Below are positions 51,249-60,558 of a stretch of 64,000 nucleotides of DNA, piece after piece (positions within the stretch are counted from its first letter, which is position 1; each line of letters begins with the position of its first letter). The stretch comes from CAZFER01 sp964517495 (lineage in GTDB: Bacteria > Hinthialibacterota > Hinthialibacteria > Hinthialibacterales > Hinthialibacteraceae). The stretch lies in assembly GCA_964517495.1 (NCBI GenBank), contig CAZFER010000022.1:16531-80530 (forward strand), given 5' to 3'. Both the position numbers and the translations under genes were made by a program. The notes beneath the pieces were generated by a model, which worked only from the letters and a program-made list of their open reading frames with translations, searched no databases and was not told the origin of the DNA.

Positions 51249-53396
51249 ATGATAGATCATCAATCCTTGAAAAAAGAGAGAGCCTACCAAACCAATTCTC
51301 AGTTCGACATGGGCGAATTCATCCAACTTCTTCCCATCGGCTGCCTGGTTTTTAACAGTGAATACGGCATCGTTGAAACCAACACCAAAGCCGATCAAAT
51401 GTTCGGGGCGAGCCATTCATTAATAGGAAAAACCTTACCGGAAATCTGCGAATTTAAACAGGAAACACAACAACTCCTACAATTAATTGACTCCAACACC
51501 AATAATTCCCTTAACATTACATTCAAACAATTCGCCCACGGCCATATGCACTCAAACGTGCATGTGGCACGCTATGGCGGCCAGACTCTTCTCTTTGTCG
51601 AGAATATTACTGATATTGTGGCGTTAACGGAAGAATTACGCAATTTCAAATTCATCATCGAACTTTCAGATGCGGGCATTGCTCTTTTTGATTGTGATGG
51701 CATGATTTTCTACGTTAATCCTGCCTATGAATATTTCTCCCATTACCCCTTGGAAGAAGCGATTGGCACACCAATTCAACAGTTTTGGGAAAAGCATTTT
51801 TCAGCGGAAATCGCATCCGAAATGTGGGAATCGATCCAGAAGGGGTGCTCCTGGAAAAGAGAACTCAGTTGTCATCCCGCTCACATGCCCAATTATGAAG
51901 TTGATATCCACATAAAACCAATTAAAAATGAATACGAAGAGAACGTCGGTTATATCTTAATACAACGGGATATCACCCAACAAAAACGGCTTGAAAAAGA
52001 ATTATCCACTTATTCGGAAATCCTTGAGAATAAAGTCGAAGAACGAACCAACGCACTTTCCAAACTGCATGAAATCTCCCACCTTTTTCACACCACGGAA
52101 TCGTTGGATAAACGCCTCCGCCTTGTTCTAATAGCCGCCACCGCCGGTGAGACATTTCGCTTTAACCGGGCGTTTTTATTGTTAGTGGATGAAAATTACG
52201 AATGGCTTGAAGGAAAGATCGCCATTGGGCCTTCCACCCCCGAAGAAGCCAACCATATTTGGAATTCAATTGATCACTTACCCAAAGACGGTACCATCAC
52301 CGGCAGCTTACAAACCTACCTGGAAAACGCAGGAGACGGTGACCCCCATGTCAATGATATTGTTCGGCGCCTTTCAACCCCGTTATCCAATTCGAAATCC
52401 ATATTTGTACAATGCCTGCAAAAACGACGATGCATGATTGTACGCCGGGGAAAAACGGACTCTGAGTACGATCAAACCATTATCGAAATCCTGGAATCGG
52501 ATAATTTTGCTGTTATTCCACTGCTGGTTGAGGACAAACCTGTCGGTGTCTTGGTGGTGGATAACATCATTACCCAAAAAATCATCATCGATGAAGATTT
52601 GAAATTATTGAGTATTTTGGCATCCCAGGCAGCTTTGGCCATTGCCAACGCCAATCTGATCGACGAATTAGCTCAAAAGATAAAGGAAATTGAACAAGCC
52701 TATTCCGAATTGAGCCAAAGCCATAAAAAACTCATCGATTCAGAAAAATTCGCCGCATTGGGCCAAATGGCTGCCACCGTTGCCCATGAAATCAGAACCC
52801 CTTTGGTGGCCATTGGTGGGTTCGCAAACACCATGCTAAAAACAACAAGCGAGGATCACAAAAATTACCAATATTTAAAAATCATTCGCGATGAAGCACT
52901 TCGTTTGGAAGATGTGCTAAGCCATTTACTTTATTACGCCAGACCCTCCACTCCACTTAAAGAAACGCAGGATATTAATACATTTATCGATTCGATTCTC
53001 CAATTCATGGAACCGGAATTTAACCATAACGATATAACCATTGAAAAAACTTTCGCGGAAAATATGCCTATGATCTCATTTGATCGCAATCAAATGAGAC
53101 AAGTTTTGATAAATATTTTAAAAAACAGTATTCAATCTATGAATAAAGGAGGTACAATCTGTATAGAAACATTTTTTGAAGATCAATTTTGTGCCCTGAA
53201 TATCGCAGATAAGGGAGAAGGTATTGGATCAAAACACCTGGATCGGATATTCGAACCGTTTTATTCAACGAAACATGCCGGTACGGGTCTAGGGTTACAT
53301 ATTTCCCGTAGAATCGTTACATCACATGGGGGGAGTCTTACTATTAGTAGTCAGCTGGGAGAGGGAACGAACGTGGTTATACGGCTTCCATTATAA
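51249..53396 (+). CDS. PAS/GAF-type sensor histidine kinase
   Basis: 715 residues. Two PAS domains (about 18-130 and 132-260, including DAGIALFDCDGMIFYVNPAYEYFSHYPLEEAIGTP), a coiled coil, a GAF domain (about 285-480: RLRLVLIAATAGETFRFNRAFLLLVDENYEWLEG, NFAVIPLLVEDKPVGVLVVDN). A kinase core follows with H-box VAHEIRTPLVAIGGFANTM, N-box NILKNSIQSMNKGG, G1 DKGEGIGSK and G2 GTGLGLHISRRIV. There are no transmembrane segments, so it senses something cytoplasmic. The response regulator gene follows 15 bases later, making a clear two-component pair. Ligand unknown. GGGATGAACGATC precedes ATG. Confidence 0.93.
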   Translation: MIDHQSLKKERAYQTNSQFDMGEFIQLLPIGCLVFNSEYGIVETNTKADQMFGASHSLIGKTLPEICEFKQETQQLLQLIDSNTNNSLNITFKQFAHGHMHSNVHVARYGGQTLLFVENITDIVALTEELRNFKFIIELSDAGIALFDCDGMIFYVNPAYEYFSHYPLEEAIGTPIQQFWEKHFSAEIASEMWESIQKGCSWKRELSCHPAHMPNYEVDIHIKPIKNEYEENVGYILIQRDITQQKRLEKELSTYSEILENKVEERTNALSKLHEISHLFHTTESLDKRLRLVLIAATAGETFRFNRAFLLLVDENYEWLEGKIAIGPSTPEEANHIWNSIDHLPKDGTITGSLQTYLENAGDGDPHVNDIVRRLSTPLSNSKSIFVQCLQKRRCMIVRRGKTDSEYDQTIIEILESDNFAVIPLLVEDKPVGVLVVDNIITQKIIIDEDLKLLSILASQAALAIANANLIDELAQKIKEIEQAYSELSQSHKKLIDSEKFAALGQMAATVAHEIRTPLVAIGGFANTMLKTTSEDHKNYQYLKIIRDEALRLEDVLSHLLYYARPSTPLKETQDINTFIDSILQFMEPEFNHNDITIEKTFAENMPMISFDRNQMRQVLINILKNSIQSMNKGGTICIETFFEDQFCALNIADKGEGIGSKHLDRIFEPFYSTKHAGTGLGLHISRRIVTSHGGSLTISSQLGEGTNVVIRLPL

Positions 53397-53411
53397 GGAG
53401 GAATCGTTCCA

Positions 53412-53777
53412 ATGAAAAAGATACTCATCGTGGATGACGAGGATAACCTTCGAGAATTGTACCAGGTTGAATTCATGGAAGAGGGATTCGATGTGGTTTT
53501 AGCGAGAGACGGTTTTGAAGGCGTGGAAAAATGCCAACTGGAAAATCCTGATATCGTTATTGTCGACATACGCATGCCCGGCATGGACGGACTTGAAACC
53601 ATTTCACGTATTTTAAACATCGATCGTAAACGGCCTGTCATTATTCATTCCGCTTATCCCCATTATCAAGACAATTTCTTAAGTTGGAATGCGGATGCCT
53701 TTGTAGTTAAATCAAGTGATATGACTGCCTTAAAAGATAAGGTCCATTACTTTCTTTCTAATCAGAATCCCAATTGA
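53412..53777 (+). CDS. Single-domain response regulator
   Basis: 121 residues consisting only of a receiver domain: KKILIVDDEDNLRELY, phospho-acceptor Asp in VIVDIRMPGMDG, and the conserved Lys in FVVKSSD. GGAGGA lies 9 bases before ATG. Partner of the upstream kinase. With no output domain it may act by protein contact (CheY-like) or in a phosphorelay. A Pro usually follows the K; here it is S. Confidence 0.93.
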   Translation: MKKILIVDDEDNLRELYQVEFMEEGFDVVLARDGFEGVEKCQLENPDIVIVDIRMPGMDGLETISRILNIDRKRPVIIHSAYPHYQDNFLSWNADAFVVKSSDMTALKDKVHYFLSNQNPN

Positions 53778-53802
53778 TTCAAGAAGGTTTAGCCATTCTT
53801 GT

Positions 53803-56016
53803 TTAAAGCATGTCCCAGGGATCGACATCCTGCACGATTCGCAGGCCATGACGTTTTTGTAACAGAAGATTCTGAAACTCCTGGCTATTGAGCAATGGCC
53901 TGAATATCTTATGATCCCGGCTTTTTAGCGCCACTTGCCATCGGTAATAATCACGAAGACGATAAAGAGGCGCTTCCACAGGGGGGAGCAAAACCATATC
54001 TCTCGGATGTTTTAAACCTTCATTTAACAGGTTGTAAAGTTCCCACGCCTTATCACGGGCTAAATCCTCCTTGAATGCTTCAATCCGCCATAAAACCAAC
54101 CGGGAAAAGGGTGGAAAACCAATCAAACGGCGGTAGCGAATCTCCTTATTAAAAAAAGTGGTGTAGTTCTGTTTAAGAGCTAATTGAATACTATAGTGAT
54201 CGGGATAATAACTCTGAACATACACTTCCCCAGGATGGCTCCCCCTTCCAGAACGGCCTGCCACCTGGGTTAGCAAAGTAAACGTACGTTCTGCCGCCCG
54301 AAAGTCAGGTAACGACAGGGCATAATCTGCATTGATAATCCCTACCAGGGTTACATTAGGAAAATCCAGCCCCTTGGCTATCATTTGCGTTCCCACTAAC
54401 ACATCCGCTTCACCCCGGCGAAAGGGTGTCATTAAACGGTCATGGTCTCCCTTTCGGCGTGTGGTGTCACGATCCATGCGAACAACACGGATGTTTTCAT
54501 CCAACGCCTGCAACTCATGAACCACACGCTCCGTCCCAAAACCGCGCTGACGGATAAATTTCTCCGAACAGGAAGGGCAATTTTGAGGTAAAGGGCGCCG
54601 ATAATCACAATGATGACAAATAAGTTGATTACGTGACCGATGATAAACCATTGCCACACTACAATGCTCACAATTCAACACATGGCCGCATTGACTGCAT
54701 GATAAGGTGGTGGCAAAACCACGCCGGTTTAGAAAAAGAATGGATTGCCGGTTTTCATGATATCGTTCCAACAATGCTTCTTTCATCTCATTGGAAAGGA
54801 CCTCTTCCTCCTCCGAACGCCCTCTCATATCCAGAAGATAAACTTTTGGCATGCCATGCTCTGCAATTCGCCGATGAAGATAAACAGCGTCATATTTTTT
54901 CTGTGAGACATTGTGAGACGATTCAATCGATGGTGTCGCTGAACCTAACAAGCACAGGGCACTACTCATTTGAGCACGAACCACGGCCAAATCTCGCGCA
55001 TTATAGCGTGGACTTGGATCGGATTGCTTATAGGATGCTTCATGTTCCTCATCAACAATGATTAAACCCAAATTCTCCACAGGGGCAAATATGCTGGAAC
55101 GCGTCCCTAACACAATGCCTCTTGAGCCATTTTTTATCATCCGCCACTCGTCATATCGCTCCCCTTGTCCCAATCCACTATGTAACAAACCAACATCCTG
55201 GCCAAATCGGGATTGAAAACGCTCCAAAGTTTGAGGCGTAAGGGCTATTTCTGGAATCAGCACCAAGGCCGTTCTTCCAAGTGAGCGTGTTTTTTCGATG
55301 GCCCGAAGATATACTTCCGTTTTCCCACTCCCTGTCACCCCCCGCATCAGAATGGGTTTACTGCCTTTTTTTTCAACCGAACCTTCAATCTTCTCCAAGG
55401 CTTGCGCCTGTTCATCCGTTAGAGTCAATTCAGTGACAGATGAATCCGGCTCATGTAAAGGAATAGTTCGCAACGATTCGCGGGTATGAAGCCGGATACG
55501 GCCGTGCTGTTCCAATGTCTTGATGGTTGTAGATGAAACCCCCACTTCCCGAATAATATCCGAAGGGGATAGTAACGCTTTGCGATTAATCAGGAACTCG
55601 ATAACCCGCCGTTGGTTTGGCTTTTTGATATCATCCGGAACCCGTCCTTCTTCACGTATCTGCTCATCCAATATCACCACTTTAATCATTTTTGGACGCA
55701 CTGAAGGTGAAAATGGAAACGCAGTGGAATAGGTATCACCAAGTGAGGCCAGGTAATAATCCGCCACCCAGTTGAGGAATGATAAAAGTTCTTCCCCAAA
55801 TAGAGGTTCCTGGTCGAGAACACGGGTAACTGTCTTGATTTCTTTGAGTCCGGCTGGCGGTTCTTCGATCAGATTAACGGCATATCCCAGCCGGTTACTC
55901 TTGCCGAAAGGGGCATAAAGCCGGCAACCCGGTTTTAACGAATAATCTGATGTTGGGGGCAGTCGATAAGTAAAAAGCCGCCTGGCCGGGATAGGAAACG
56001 CAACCTCAACATACAT
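53803..56016 (-). CDS. priA: Primosomal protein N' (replication restart helicase PriA)
   Basis: 737 residues from ATG 56014-56016, chosen because GAGG lies 8 bases upstream; a longer frame starts at 56034. N-terminal 3'-DNA-binding domain (VEVAFPIPARRLFTYRLP), then helicase lobe 1 with Walker A MRGVTGSGKTEVYLRAI, VDEEHEASYKQSDPSPRYNARDLAVVRA and lobe 2 with GTQMIAKGLDFPNVTLVGIINAD, AGRSGRG. Between them two zinc knuckles, CSQCGHVLNCEHC and CHHCDYRRPLPQNCPSC. PriA restarts collapsed replication forks. Convergent with the response regulator gene. No anomalies. Confidence 0.96.
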   Translation of the reverse strand: MYVEVAFPIPARRLFTYRLPPTSDYSLKPGCRLYAPFGKSNRLGYAVNLIEEPPAGLKEIKTVTRVLDQEPLFGEELLSFLNWVADYYLASLGDTYSTAFPFSPSVRPKMIKVVILDEQIREEGRVPDDIKKPNQRRVIEFLINRKALLSPSDIIREVGVSSTTIKTLEQHGRIRLHTRESLRTIPLHEPDSSVTELTLTDEQAQALEKIEGSVEKKGSKPILMRGVTGSGKTEVYLRAIEKTRSLGRTALVLIPEIALTPQTLERFQSRFGQDVGLLHSGLGQGERYDEWRMIKNGSRGIVLGTRSSIFAPVENLGLIIVDEEHEASYKQSDPSPRYNARDLAVVRAQMSSALCLLGSATPSIESSHNVSQKKYDAVYLHRRIAEHGMPKVYLLDMRGRSEEEEVLSNEMKEALLERYHENRQSILFLNRRGFATTLSCSQCGHVLNCEHCSVAMVYHRSRNQLICHHCDYRRPLPQNCPSCSEKFIRQRGFGTERVVHELQALDENIRVVRMDRDTTRRKGDHDRLMTPFRRGEADVLVGTQMIAKGLDFPNVTLVGIINADYALSLPDFRAAERTFTLLTQVAGRSGRGSHPGEVYVQSYYPDHYSIQLALKQNYTTFFNKEIRYRRLIGFPPFSRLVLWRIEAFKEDLARDKAWELYNLLNEGLKHPRDMVLLPPVEAPLYRLRDYYRWQVALKSRDHKIFRPLLNSQEFQNLLLQKRHGLRIVQDVDPWDML

Positions 56017-56175
56017 GGAAGATTCCTCATTCAACTAAAAAAATGAAAATTGTTGTCATAAATGCTTCGTTTCTATTGCTTTTTCATGAGGTTATATCGT
56101 AGTATAAACAAATAACAAGTATTCGGCGGCTCTAAAACCGAATAACAACGATAACACCATGGGGAGGACAGAAGG

Positions 56176-56445
56176 ATGAAATTTTTTTTCCGCATCGCAT
56201 TAGTTGGTTTAGCCGTATCCGTATTTATGATTGGCTGTGCTACACAAGATGAGCAAACAGCCGTACAATCCCATCCGAATTTTGAAAAGATGTGCTCAAA
56301 ATGCCATACACTCGACCGGGTTCATGTCGCTCATAAGGCCCTTACCCAGGATCAAATGAGACATATTGTCGAAAAAATGGCAGAAAAACCAGACTCTGGT
56401 ATCAATCCAAGAGATATCGATACCATCGTTAAAGAGATTTATTGA
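56176..56445 (+). CDS. Small mono-haem cytochrome c lipoprotein
   Basis: 89 residues. Lipoprotein signal MKFFFRIALVGLAVSVFMIGC with C21, then a short Gln/Ser linker and one haem motif C-SK-CH (KMCSKCHTLDRVH). A helix with LTQDQMRHIVEKMAEKP and a C-terminal NPRDIDTIVKEIY complete a minimal class I-like cytochrome; the axial Met may be M in EKMAEKP. Likely a periplasm-facing electron carrier. Behind GGGGAGGACAGAAGG. A strong terminator lies at 56554. A partner oxidoreductase is not adjacent. Confidence 0.85.
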   Translation: MKFFFRIALVGLAVSVFMIGCATQDEQTAVQSHPNFEKMCSKCHTLDRVHVAHKALTQDQMRHIVEKMAEKPDSGINPRDIDTIVKEIY

Positions 56446-56553
56446 GTTTATTCCAGGTTCAATAAACTAAAGGACCGGATACTTTCCGGGATAACGATTT
56501 CCTTTTTTCCAGAAACACCTTAATATCATCTATAACCTTTTTGAAAGGATATG

Positions 56554-56599
56554 GCCGAAAATGGAAAGAGTGATATTTCTTTCCATTTTCGGCTTTTTA
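56554..56599 (+). terminator. Strong intrinsic terminator after the cytochrome gene
   Basis: GCCGAAAATGGAAAGA (56554-56569) pairs perfectly with TCTTTCCATTTTCGGC (56578-56593) and is followed by TTTTTA. A 16-bp stem is unusually long. Confidence 0.92.
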
Positions 56600-56678
56600 T
56601 CGATTTCTTTTATCACCTGGATTAAATCCATTTTGTGTCATAAATTTAACAAATCTTCAAAATCCTATTCCAAAAAGA

Positions 56679-56706
56679 TTGACAAAAAAGAACTTTAGGA
56701 TAACTT
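56679..56706 (+). promoter_or_regulatory. Promoter of tRNA-Glu
   Basis: TTGACA (56679-56684) and TAACTT (56701-56706) are separated by 16 bases, 40 bases upstream of the tRNA. Confidence 0.6.
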
Positions 56707-56745
56707 ATATCCCGTTGTCAAAATACACTGAAATTCAAGTATAGC

Positions 56746-56821
<76 letters not shown>

Positions 56822-57032
56822 TTTTTATCCTACCCTTTTCCTCCACAACCCTGTACCTAAGTTATTTTGGTTAACAGTATTCAACTTCCATAGAAAACCG
56901 ATTGAATTTAAGGTTTAATGTCCTATCGATGCTAAAATCACTTGAATTAGATTTTTTTATGTGATAAAGTTTATGAATGTTATAAAGTTTTGTATAAATT
57001 CTGTTATTTCATTCTATTCTTATTTGGTAAAA

Positions 57033-57208
57033 TGTCAGCCAGATGCAGTTCAAGAAAATTGAAAACTTTCTGTTGGCCTGAGTATTCCTCCCCCAATGAA
57101 ATGGGGGAGGTTAGGAGGGGGTTAAATGAATATGCTCAACGTTTTTCTTATCAACCCTCCCCTAACCCCTCCCAATCTTGGGAGGGGAATGAAATTTCAA
57201 ATGGCTGA
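57033..57208. repeat. MITE-like palindromic element, copy B
   Basis: Ends TGTCAGCCA (57033-57041) and TGGCTGA (57202-57208) are inverse. It shares the interior with copy A at 20314, including ATTCCTCCCCCAAT, GGGGGAGG, TATCAACCC and GGGAGGGGAAT, but with many substitutions. It sits between tRNA-Glu and the following membrane-protein gene; 56822-57032 holds nothing else. Confidence 0.75.
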
Positions 57209-57245
57209 TCTTTTACCTTAATTGTTGAGAGCGTAGGGAGCGATT

Positions 57246-57785
57246 ATGTTTGATGTGAAGATTTTTGATCACGCATTACTTAAACCGGTATTGGCGCAGC
57301 AAGAAAATGAGATTTTTGGGAATATCTGGCGTAATGTAGGCGCCGACCCAACCGTCATTATGTTCGTGCTGGGTACCCTTATCGCCATTGTTTTGGCGAT
57401 CGTCATCGGTGCTTATAAATATCAAAAATGGAAAAAGTTCAAACAATTCGAGGATGAAATGAAAGCCTTGGAGCTTGATGCAGAATCGGAAGGCACTTTT
57501 GCTTGGATGGTCAGGCGGTATGCCATGGATCAACCGGTCGATATTCTCGTCTCCCCCCGGCTATTCGATGAAATGGCCGCTTCTGAAATTCAAAATGTGC
57601 TCGCCAGCAATGCGTCGGTTCAATCAAAATCCAGATTTATTGATATTGTGTATGATATTCGAAACAAAACCTATAGTCCCGATTTAAAAAATGCCAAAGA
57701 AAACTTGAAACAACCGGGTTCGTCCGCTGAAGAGAAAAAGACACAAGAGGAAACAGCCTCACAATTTTCAACGCAAGCGGCTTAA
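57246..57785 (+). CDS. Hypothetical single-span membrane protein
   Basis: 179 residues. An N-terminal segment of about 38 residues precedes one membrane span (TVIMFVLGTLIAIVLAIVIGAYKY, about 37-60), then a soluble domain of about 95 residues (EDEMKALELDAESEGTFAWMVRRYAMDQPVDILVSPRLFDEMAASEIQNVL, then SKSRFIDIVYDIRNKTY) and a disordered polar tail (PGSSAEEKKTQEETASQF). The soluble part resembles linkers that precede PilZ or flagellar domains in planctomycete-like proteins, but no PilZ domain is present. Not assigned. ATG 57246 with GGGAGC upstream. Confidence 0.65.
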   Translation: MFDVKIFDHALLKPVLAQQENEIFGNIWRNVGADPTVIMFVLGTLIAIVLAIVIGAYKYQKWKKFKQFEDEMKALELDAESEGTFAWMVRRYAMDQPVDILVSPRLFDEMAASEIQNVLASNASVQSKSRFIDIVYDIRNKTYSPDLKNAKENLKQPGSSAEEKKTQEETASQFSTQAA

Positions 57786-57791
57786 CCTCTT

Positions 57792-59363
57792 TCACAACCT
57801 CTTGATCAGGGTTATACAATTTTCACTAAATTGATCATTTAAACAATTAATTTTATCTAACCATTGTTTTAAAGGACGCCCGAACGCATCTTCTTTAAAC
57901 CGCAGTATATCTGTTGAAAATGAATTCCCCCAATGATACAGATGAATTTCAATCCCCTGGCGCGATCCTGTCATCTGGATTGAGATGGGGCAGTCAATTC
58001 GCCGATTATAAGCATGAATCATTATACAGGCAGCCACTTCTTCCACAGTGGATTCCATTTGGCGAATGAAAGCCTGATCAATATTGGGATGGTTGAAATT
58101 CTGGCAAAACTCATTCACAAAATCCCGAATTTTAATCATATCACGCATATCACTGGTGATTTTTAGTTCATCTCGATACGCCGTAAGAATATCCGTATCC
58201 TGCACTTTTACCGTCACACAGGTGATATCTTTTTTCATGATATCCGAACAAACAAAATCGGTTATTTTCCGCCGCACTGAATCAATAATCAAATCCGGAG
58301 GCTGATCATGCTCCGCTTGAATCAAGTTGATTAACCGGCTTTCTCCAAACAATTCTCCGGCAGGATCTTTCGCTTCTGTCACTCCATCCGAATAAAAAAA
58401 GAAAACATCACCTGAATCAAACGAAACAGAAAATTGTTCATACTCTTCATTACGGCTAAAACCAAGTGGCAGGTTATTCCCATGAAGCAACTCGCATTCA
58501 TTCACACTCTTTTTATAGTGGATTATCCGGGGATGTCCACAATTAACAAAGAAAAGCGTTTTGTTTTCGATATCAAAACGAGCGTAGGTTAAAGTGACAA
58601 AGCGTTCCAACTGTATCAACCAATCGGCCAGGTTTGAATGAACCGCTTCCAAAACCTGCGCTGGACTGGGAAAATTACCGTTATTGGATGCTTTTAAATG
58701 ATTGATTGAACGAAGAATATGGGTTTTGGTCGCCGCTCCCAATAACGCGGATGACATTCCCCGTCCCATAACATCCCCGACCACCAGATCAAAATTGTTT
58801 TGGTTCTGCCCATAAAAATCATAAAAATGACCATCAATGACCTCACTGGGGATGGTATGGGTGGCAATTTGCACGCCTGGAAATGTACAAGGGGTTTGCC
58901 CTTGTAAAAAGTTCTGTTGGATTTTAATCCCATATTCGCTCTCTTTGGCTCGAGCTTGGGCTAATTCATGTTCGGTCTCGATACGTTTGCTTAAACGCTC
59001 TACCTGCCGTTCAGCAATCGCGAGATGGATATTTAAACGGCTAATGTCTCCCGTCTTTTGCAGATAATCATCAGCCCCCGCATCCAAACCTGATTGTAAA
59101 TCACCAGGATTATTGCGGTTCGTGAACATCAGGATGATACTTTTATCACCGTGGGATACGCTGCGCATCTTTCGGCATAGTTCAACCCCATCCATTCCCG
59201 TCAACATCCAATCCAAAATAACCAGATCAAAGAGTTTCTTCTGATAAACCCCCCAGGCACTTTCAGCATTAGGGCAGACCGTTACTTCATGCCCCCGGGT
59301 TTCGAGTATTTTTTGCAAAAGTAATCGTGTCGCATCATTATCTTCGACAATAAGTGTTCTCAT
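57792..59363 (-). CDS. REC-SpoIIE phosphatase regulator with C-terminal HATPase-like domain
   Basis: 523 residues from ATG 59361-59363. REC domain (1-120: RTLIVEDNDATRLLLQ, phospho-acceptor in LVILDWMLTGMDG, K in DDYLQKTG), a coiled coil, PP2C/SpoIIE domain (about 170-385: HFYDFYGQNQNNFDLVVGDVMGRGMSSAL, FFYSDGVTEAKDPAGELFG), and a last domain (about 420-523) like the RsbW/anti-sigma kinase fold. In that domain the usual Asn of the N-box (E-x-x-x-N...HAY) is Cys in VEEVAACIMIHAY, so ATP binding may be lost. Such proteins control partner-switching and stress responses. Promoter at 59548. Confidence 0.88.
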   Translation of the reverse strand: MRTLIVEDNDATRLLLQKILETRGHEVTVCPNAESAWGVYQKKLFDLVILDWMLTGMDGVELCRKMRSVSHGDKSIILMFTNRNNPGDLQSGLDAGADDYLQKTGDISRLNIHLAIAERQVERLSKRIETEHELAQARAKESEYGIKIQQNFLQGQTPCTFPGVQIATHTIPSEVIDGHFYDFYGQNQNNFDLVVGDVMGRGMSSALLGAATKTHILRSINHLKASNNGNFPSPAQVLEAVHSNLADWLIQLERFVTLTYARFDIENKTLFFVNCGHPRIIHYKKSVNECELLHGNNLPLGFSRNEEYEQFSVSFDSGDVFFFYSDGVTEAKDPAGELFGESRLINLIQAEHDQPPDLIIDSVRRKITDFVCSDIMKKDITCVTVKVQDTDILTAYRDELKITSDMRDMIKIRDFVNEFCQNFNHPNIDQAFIRQMESTVEEVAACIMIHAYNRRIDCPISIQMTGSRQGIEIHLYHWGNSFSTDILRFKEDAFGRPLKQWLDKINCLNDQFSENCITLIKRL

Positions 59364-59667
59364 TACTCTATCCCTTTGTTTACCAGGTTCCTCACGAAAA
59401 GTGGTTGCATGGTGTATATTAAAGGGCTTCATTTGAGTTGGAACTCTAACCTGCATATCATTGACCCTTTTATCTTCCCTGATAAGGATATCGCATTAAC
59501 ATTATCTTGGTTGTGAAAACAATAAACCACCCATTTGTTATACAAGAATTATACCAACCAAATAATGCAAAATAGCATGCTGATATTATTGGGTTTATGA
59601 TATCAGACGTTAAAATATGATAAAATCTCAGACCATGATTTTATAATTTTGATACAAAAAATGGGAA
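59364..59667. other. Intergenic region with promoter of the REC-SpoIIE gene
   Basis: Carries the extended -10 promoter at 59548-59556 on the minus strand. Otherwise AT-rich and without ORF. Confidence 0.55.
59548..59556 (-). promoter_or_regulatory. Extended -10 promoter element
   Basis: Minus strand TGGTATAAT: perfect TATAAT with a TG one base upstream. No clear -35, as is allowed for extended -10 promoters. About 185 bases before the REC-SpoIIE start. Confidence 0.5.
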
Positions 59668-60519
59668 TTAATCCTTTTTGGATGCGTATGAGCACAAAAA
59701 TGAGTTCAAATCCCGCAATAAATCGGTATTGATCAAATCCACCCCTGTCTCCAATGCCAGCTTCCAATAGAGAGGAGATTCGGGAGTGGCATAAAAACGC
59801 ACTTTTCGGCCTTTTTTGTGGATATCATTTACAATATTAGTCAATTTATTATAGTGTTCCTGGGGCATATCACCATTTCCATTCCAGGTTATATAACTGG
59901 ACCAATGAAGGGCATACCATCGCCAGCGATGGTCGGCGGGGGGATCATCAGGGTTATAATCATTGCTGTCCCGGCAGGCAAATCGAAGATGATATTCCTT
60001 TACATAACTCTGCTTCGATTTTGCATTCCCGGTAAGAATAGCAGTAACTGGCCCTGCTTGTATTTTCTTATCTGTAAACGTGGATAGCATTGGATACTGG
60101 CTCAACATCACATGAAGAATTGGACGAAGCTCATCTCTTCCGTCCTTAATATCAAGCCAGAGATAAAAGGTCTCACCATCATTATGTACTGAACCGTATT
60201 CTTTAACCCGCTTCTGTAATGGCTCAAGATATAGTTCTTTTAACGAACCTTTGTATCGGCCTTTGTTGTGAGATACCAGGATGTCACCGTCCACCATCCA
60301 GATATCGGCTTCGACACTATAAAACTTGTTTTCCAGCGCATCCAACAAGGGGCGCTCATGTTCGTAATCATTATGGGCATGGGCAGACGTGTGAAGATGT
60401 TGCTTTGAAGCAACATTGTTTTTCTCAGAATTTTCTGAAGCAAAAGAAAATAGGGGTGATAACGCAATCACCCCTATTAAGAGTAAAATGTGAGAAAACG
60501 TTTTTAAAAGTGAATACAT
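59668..60519 (-). CDS. Secreted glycerophosphodiester phosphodiesterase-like (PLC-like TIM barrel) protein
   Basis: 283 residues from ATG 60517-60519 (GGAAA 8 bases upstream), with signal peptide MYSLLKTFSHILLLIGVIALSPLFSFA. GDPD/PI-PLC-like TIM-barrel motifs: SAHAHNDYEHERPLLDALENKFYSVEADIWMVDGDILVSHN, with the metal Glu and Asp in VEADIW, WLDIKDG, and the last strand GVDLINTDLLRDL. It belongs to the group of bacterial extracytoplasmic phosphodiesterases related to Streptomyces-type PLC. Probable role: release of glycerol phosphate or phosphate from lipids. Fits the phosphate scavenging theme. The next gene upstream is a thioredoxin-like protein. Confidence 0.85.
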   Translation of the reverse strand: MYSLLKTFSHILLLIGVIALSPLFSFASENSEKNNVASKQHLHTSAHAHNDYEHERPLLDALENKFYSVEADIWMVDGDILVSHNKGRYKGSLKELYLEPLQKRVKEYGSVHNDGETFYLWLDIKDGRDELRPILHVMLSQYPMLSTFTDKKIQAGPVTAILTGNAKSKQSYVKEYHLRFACRDSNDYNPDDPPADHRWRWYALHWSSYITWNGNGDMPQEHYNKLTNIVNDIHKKGRKVRFYATPESPLYWKLALETGVDLINTDLLRDLNSFLCSYASKKD

Positions 60520-60558
60520 GGGTTTATTTCCAATCTGATCCAATATCTAAATTTAATA

